The notes under the pieces were generated by a model. That model was not told the origin of the DNA, searched no databases, and worked only from the letters and a program-made list of their open reading frames with translations. The translations under genes were made by a program, and so were the position numbers. 64,000 bases of DNA from Aquipseudomonas ullengensis (GTDB lineage Bacteria > Pseudomonadota > Gammaproteobacteria > Pseudomonadales > Pseudomonadaceae), in contig NZ_JACJUD010000001.1 of the NCBI RefSeq assembly GCF_014174475.1, forward strand, positions 186,001-250,000. Direction: 5' to 3'. Shown here one piece after another: positions 61,256 to 64,000 of the stretch. How positions within the stretch are numbered: position 1 is the stretch's first letter; each line of letters starts with the position of its first letter.

Positions 61256-62047
61256 TCAAGTGCGCGCGGCGGCGCAGCAGTCATGGGCCCCGGCATTGGC
61301 CGGAGCGTTCTCATAGCGGTCGTGCAGTCGGGTCCAGTTCATGCCCTTGCCATCCACATCGGGCATGCCGCCCCAGCCTTCGCCGCGCCCGAAGGGGGTG
61401 AGGTCGAGGTAGTGGTAGGCGTTCATCAGCATGTCCAGGCCACGGGCATAGGTGGAGTAGCTGTGGAACACCTGCTCGCCGTCGCGTAGGAACACGCTGG
61501 CGCCGGGCAGCTCGCCCTTCACCATGTCCAGCTGGCCCATACGCTGCAACTCGGCCTGGTCGCGGTAGTTGTACTCGACCGGCGCCTGGCTGGCGTCGAT
61601 GGTGACGTGGAAGTCGTAGTTGAAGCGGCTGCCGAACGACGAGTACCAGGGCAGCGTCCAGCCCATGCGCCGCTTGTATGCCTCCAGCTCCGCCAGTGGC
61701 GCATTGGAGACCAGCACCAGGCTGGTGTCGCGGGCATGCAGGTGGACCAGGTGGCCGATGTTGTCGGCAAGAAAGGAGCAGCCCGGGCAGCCCTCGCCTT
61801 TGTCGCGGTGGTACATGAAGTGGTAGACGATCAGTTGGCGGCGCCCGGCAAACAGCTCGGCCAGGCCCACCTCGCCCTCGGGGCCGGTGAAGCGGTAATC
61901 CGTCTCGATGGCCACCATCGGCAGCTGCCGACGCTGGGCATTCAGCGCGTCGCGCTGGTGGGTCAGGGCCTTCTCCTGTTCCAGCAGGGCCAGGCGCGCG
62001 GCCAGCCATTCCTCGCGGCTGGCGACTTTCGGGTAATCGGTATTCAT
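61256..62047 (-). CDS. DUF899 thioredoxin-like protein
   Basis: This 263-residue protein belongs to DUF899, a thioredoxin-fold family: DYPKVASREEWLAARLALLE, then GLAELFAGRRQLIVYHFMYH near 78-97, GEGCPGCSFLADNIGHLVHL near 102 with the C-x2-C pair, and FNYDFHVTIDASQAP further on. A redox role is possible but no activity is established. The start at 62047 is preceded by GAGAGG. It forms an operon with the SnoaL-like gene. The C-terminus has a second Cys pair (HDCCAAART). Confidence 0.88.
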   Translation of the reverse strand: MNTDYPKVASREEWLAARLALLEQEKALTHQRDALNAQRRQLPMVAIETDYRFTGPEGEVGLAELFAGRRQLIVYHFMYHRDKGEGCPGCSFLADNIGHLVHLHARDTSLVLVSNAPLAELEAYKRRMGWTLPWYSSFGSRFNYDFHVTIDASQAPVEYNYRDQAELQRMGQLDMVKGELPGASVFLRDGEQVFHSYSTYARGLDMLMNAYHYLDLTPFGRGEGWGGMPDVDGKGMNWTRLHDRYENAPANAGAHDCCAAART

Positions 62048-62164
62048 CTCGATGCCTCTCGGTTCAAACCATAGATGCATGCTTGGCGAGACAGCAGGCC
62101 AAACCATGGCCTCGGGCGTGCACGCTTGGCTCCCTCTCCCTTTGGGAGAGGGGTGAAAACCTCA

Positions 62165-62304
62165 GAACCTGTTTACGATCTTTTGAGCTAGAGCCAGGCA
62201 AGGCGAAATTGGGCGAGGGCGCGGAGTTTACGAGCTGTAAATGAGCAGCCCGAGCCCGATTTCAACGCAGCATGGCCGACGATCAAGAGATCGTAGGCAG
62301 GTTC
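62165..62304. mobile_element. MITE-like element, copy 2 (140 bp)
   Basis: Imperfect terminal inverted repeats (GAACCTGTTTACGATCTTTT and its counterpart) are flanked by a 3-bp direct repeat TCA (62162-62164 and 62305-62307). The right TCA is the complement of the TGA stop of the YCII-domain gene. The core GGAGTTTACGAGCTGTAAAT and GCAGCATGGCCGACG matches copy 1 at 15547-15712. The ends have diverged together, since both arms changed in the same places, so the hairpin is kept. Confidence 0.75.
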
Positions 62305-62649
62305 TCAGAGCTGCAGCTGGCGCACGGGGCGCACTTCGACGCTGCCAACCCGCGCCGCCGGAATGCCGCCGGCGATCTGCAGCGCCTCGTTGAGGTCACG
62401 CGCCTCGATCAGGTAGAACCCCGCCAACTGCTCCTTGGTCTCGGCGAAGGGGCCGTCGGTGATGCTCAGCTTGCCGCCGCGCACGCGTACCGTGGTAGCG
62501 GTGGCGACCGGCTCCAGCGGTTCGGCGGCGAGCATCCGCCCGCTCTGCTGCACGCTCTGGAAATAGTCATGGCACTCACCGTCGTGCGGGCTCTCCGGCA
62601 GGCTGTGCAGGAGTTTTTCATCGCTGTAGATCAGGCACAGGTATTTCAT
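62305..62649 (-). CDS. YCII/DGPF-domain protein
   Basis: This 114-residue protein has the YCII fold: MKYLCLIYSDEKLLHSLPES and later the DGPFAETKEQLAGFYLIEA signature near residues 65-83. DGPF proteins are commonly encoded next to ECF sigma factors of the ECF42 group, as here, and are thought to take part in their output. GGAGGAAACG precedes the ATG. Its stop codon coincides with the target duplication of the second mobile element. Confidence 0.9.
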   Translation of the reverse strand: MKYLCLIYSDEKLLHSLPESPHDGECHDYFQSVQQSGRMLAAEPLEPVATATTVRVRGGKLSITDGPFAETKEQLAGFYLIEARDLNEALQIAGGIPAARVGSVEVRPVRQLQL

Positions 62650-62770
62650 CGTTTCCTCCCTGGCAGCGTTTTTCGCTGCGGTTATCCCCTAGTCGCAGGG
62701 CGCGGCGGCAGATCGACAGGCGCTGAGAAATATTTTCAGCAGCGACGCCAGCCCCGTCATCGCGGTTTTT

Positions 62771-62834
62771 GTAGGAGCCAGCTTGCTGGCGATCGGGGCC
62801 CGCCCAGAGCGATCGCCAGCAAGCTGGCTCCTAC
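62771..62834. repeat. REP pair, GTAGGAGCCAGCTTGCTGG type
   Basis: Two perfect 24-base inverted arms start GTAGGAGCCAGCTTGCTGG and are separated by 16 bases. This is a typical Pseudomonas REP doublet in the gap between the sigma factor and YCII genes. Confidence 0.85.
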
Positions 62835-62837
62835 AGG

Positions 62838-64000
62838 TCATGCGTCTGACAATTCGGCCAGGCGCCGCTCGAGAAACTGCCGGTCGGCGCCCTGCTGGCT
62901 CAACTGCAGGGCGCGCTGGTAGGCCTCACGGGCCTCATCGTTGCGCCCGAGGCGCCGGCACAGGTCGGCGCGGGCGGCATGGGCCAGGTGATAGTCGGCC
63001 AGTTCGCCGCGCGCGAGGATCGCGTCGATCTGCTGCAGGCCCACCTGCGGTCCGCGCCACATGGCCAGGGCCACCGCGCGGTTGAGTTCGATCACCGGCG
63101 ATGGCGCGGCATTCAGCAGCACGGCGTAGAGGCCGACGATCTGCTCCCAGTCGGTGCTGGCCACGCTGTCTGCCTCGGCGTGCACGGCAGCAATCGCCGC
63201 CTGCAGGCAGTAAGGGCCGATGCTGCCGGACTGAAAGGCGGCCATCACCAGCGCCTCGCCCTCCTCTATTAATGTGCGATCCCACAGGCTGCGATCCTGA
63301 TCCTCCAGCAGCACCGGCAGGCCGTCGTCCGCCGTGCGTGCGGCGCGCCGCGACTCGCCCAGCAGCATCAGCGCCAGCAGGCCCTGCACTTCCGCCTCGG
63401 GCAACAGTTCATGCAGCAGGCGACCGAGACGGATCGCCTCGGCGGACAATTGCTGGCGGGTCAGCACCTCGCCAGAGCTGGCGAAGTAGCCCTCGTTGAA
63501 TACCAGGTAGATGACCCGCAACACCGCTTCCAGGCGCTCGCCCAGCTCGGCGCGGCCGGGCACCTCATAAGGAATGCGCGCATCGCGAATCTTGTTCTTC
63601 GCCCGCACGATGCGCTGGGCGATGGTGCTCGGTGTGGCCAGGAAGGCGCGGGCGATTTCCTCGGTGGTCAGGTCGCAGACCTCACGCAGGGTCAGCGCCA
63701 CCTGGGCGTCGGCGGCCAGGGCCGGGTGGCAGCAGGTGAACACCAGGCGCAAGCGGTCATCCTCCAGCAGCTCGCCGTCCCACACCTGCTCGCCCTCGGC
63801 GATCGGCTCGGGCACTTCGTCGAGGGCCTGGAAACGCGCCTGGCGGCGCAACTGGTCGATGGCCTTGAAACGCCCGGCCGAGACCAGCCAGGCGCGCGGA
63901 TTGGCCGGCACACCCTGGCTGGGCCACTGTTCCATGGCGGCGCGAAAGGCCTCGTGCAGCGCCTCCTCGGCCAGGTCGAAATCACCGAGCAGGCGAATCA
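62838..64000 (-). CDS. ECF sigma factor with C-terminal TPR-like domain, 5' end missing
   Basis: The frame is open to the right edge (387 residues present). The end nearest the edge reads IRLLGDFDLAEEALHEAFRA, which is sigma-70 region 2, so only the first few residues are missing. Then come ANPRAWLVSAGRFKAIDQLR and a region 4 helix-turn-helix (LTTEEIARAFLATPSTIAQR). A long C-terminal part (RLLHELLPEAEVQGLLALML onward) is helical with TPR-like repeats, as in the ECF42 group. No anti-sigma factor is near; this group is thought to be controlled through its own C-terminal domain. The neighbouring YCII gene supports the assignment. Confidence 0.88.
   Translation of the reverse strand, partial: IRLLGDFDLAEEALHEAFRAAMEQWPSQGVPANPRAWLVSAGRFKAIDQLRRQARFQALDEVPEPIAEGEQVWDGELLEDDRLRLVFTCCHPALAADAQVALTLREVCDLTTEEIARAFLATPSTIAQRIVRAKNKIRDARIPYEVPGRAELGERLEAVLRVIYLVFNEGYFASSGEVLTRQQLSAEAIRLGRLLHELLPEAEVQGLLALMLLGESRRAARTADDGLPVLLEDQDRSLWDRTLIEEGEALVMAAFQSGSIGPYCLQAAIAAVHAEADSVASTDWEQIVGLYAVLLNAAPSPVIELNRAVALAMWRGPQVGLQQIDAILARGELADYHLAHAARADLCRRLGRNDEAREAYQRALQLSQQGADRQFLERRLAELSDA

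Overview
The window looks like a chromosomal segment of a Pseudomonas-type gammaproteobacterium. The evidence is a high-GC coding style, divergent pobR/pobA, vanR/vanAB, a glutathione-independent formaldehyde dehydrogenase, a membrane PQQ glucose dehydrogenase, a trifunctional PutA with a ribbon-helix-helix N-terminus, and many Pseudomonas-style palindromic intergenic (REP-like) repeats. No tRNA, rRNA, CRISPR array, prophage or complete insertion sequence was seen. Two short non-autonomous (MITE-like) elements were found.

Layout. 1-700: N-terminal part of a low-GC flippase that runs off the left edge. 1.1-9.7 kb: a FadL-type porin, pobR/pobA (4-hydroxybenzoate to protocatechuate), and a TonB-dependent receptor divergent from gcd, probably a PQQ receptor. 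9.7-17 kb: vanR/vanAB with VanR palindromes, then a second MarR-linked VanB/VanA-like pair followed by fdhA, consistent with O-demethylation of methoxyaromatics and removal of the formaldehyde. 17-25.2 kb: an exported beta-helix-like protein, a small periplasmic protein, a DHA2 efflux pump, a tandem-Cache periplasmic protein and an exported sulfatase.

25.4-43 kb is the most interesting part: a large catabolic cluster around a NodD-like LysR regulator (40771-41685). On the minus strand it encodes a VOC extradiol-type dioxygenase, a Rieske ferredoxin, an FAD hydroxylase, a DUF1302/DUF1329/YCF48/MMPL envelope module, a 38-residue small protein, an MFS transporter, a RutE-like reductase, a cupin, an FAH-family protein, an SDR and a cyclase-family hydrolase. 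On the plus strand it encodes a C-C-hydrolase-like alpha/beta hydrolase. The gene set resembles flavonoid (fde-type) A-ring degradation. That assignment is inference. I found five copies of a 42-bp composite element, GTATCG-N7-CGATAC followed 12 nt later by CGATTrG. Each is oriented toward a downstream gene: the dioxygenase, the FAD hydroxylase, the hydrolase, and two distant genes (a SnoaL-like protein at 50.5 kb and a 66-residue protein at 56.2 kb). The copies define a candidate regulon of about 31 kb.

43-64 kb: an AraC/FAD-monooxygenase pair, putA with GTTGCA operators, a SnoaL-like protein, an amidohydrolase with a GlcG-like partner, a second NodD-like LysR, a chemoreceptor, L-serine dehydratase, a two-gene ABC exporter, an SRPBCC protein, a second SnoaL-like protein, a DUF899 protein, and a YCII-domain protein with an ECF sigma factor cut by the right edge.

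How the parts fit: cleavage of a methoxylated or hydroxylated plant phenolic by the central cluster would release hydroxycinnamate- or benzoate-type fragments. The van-like demethylases and PobA could feed these toward protocatechuate, while FdhA removes formaldehyde. The protocatechuate ring-cleavage genes are not in this window.
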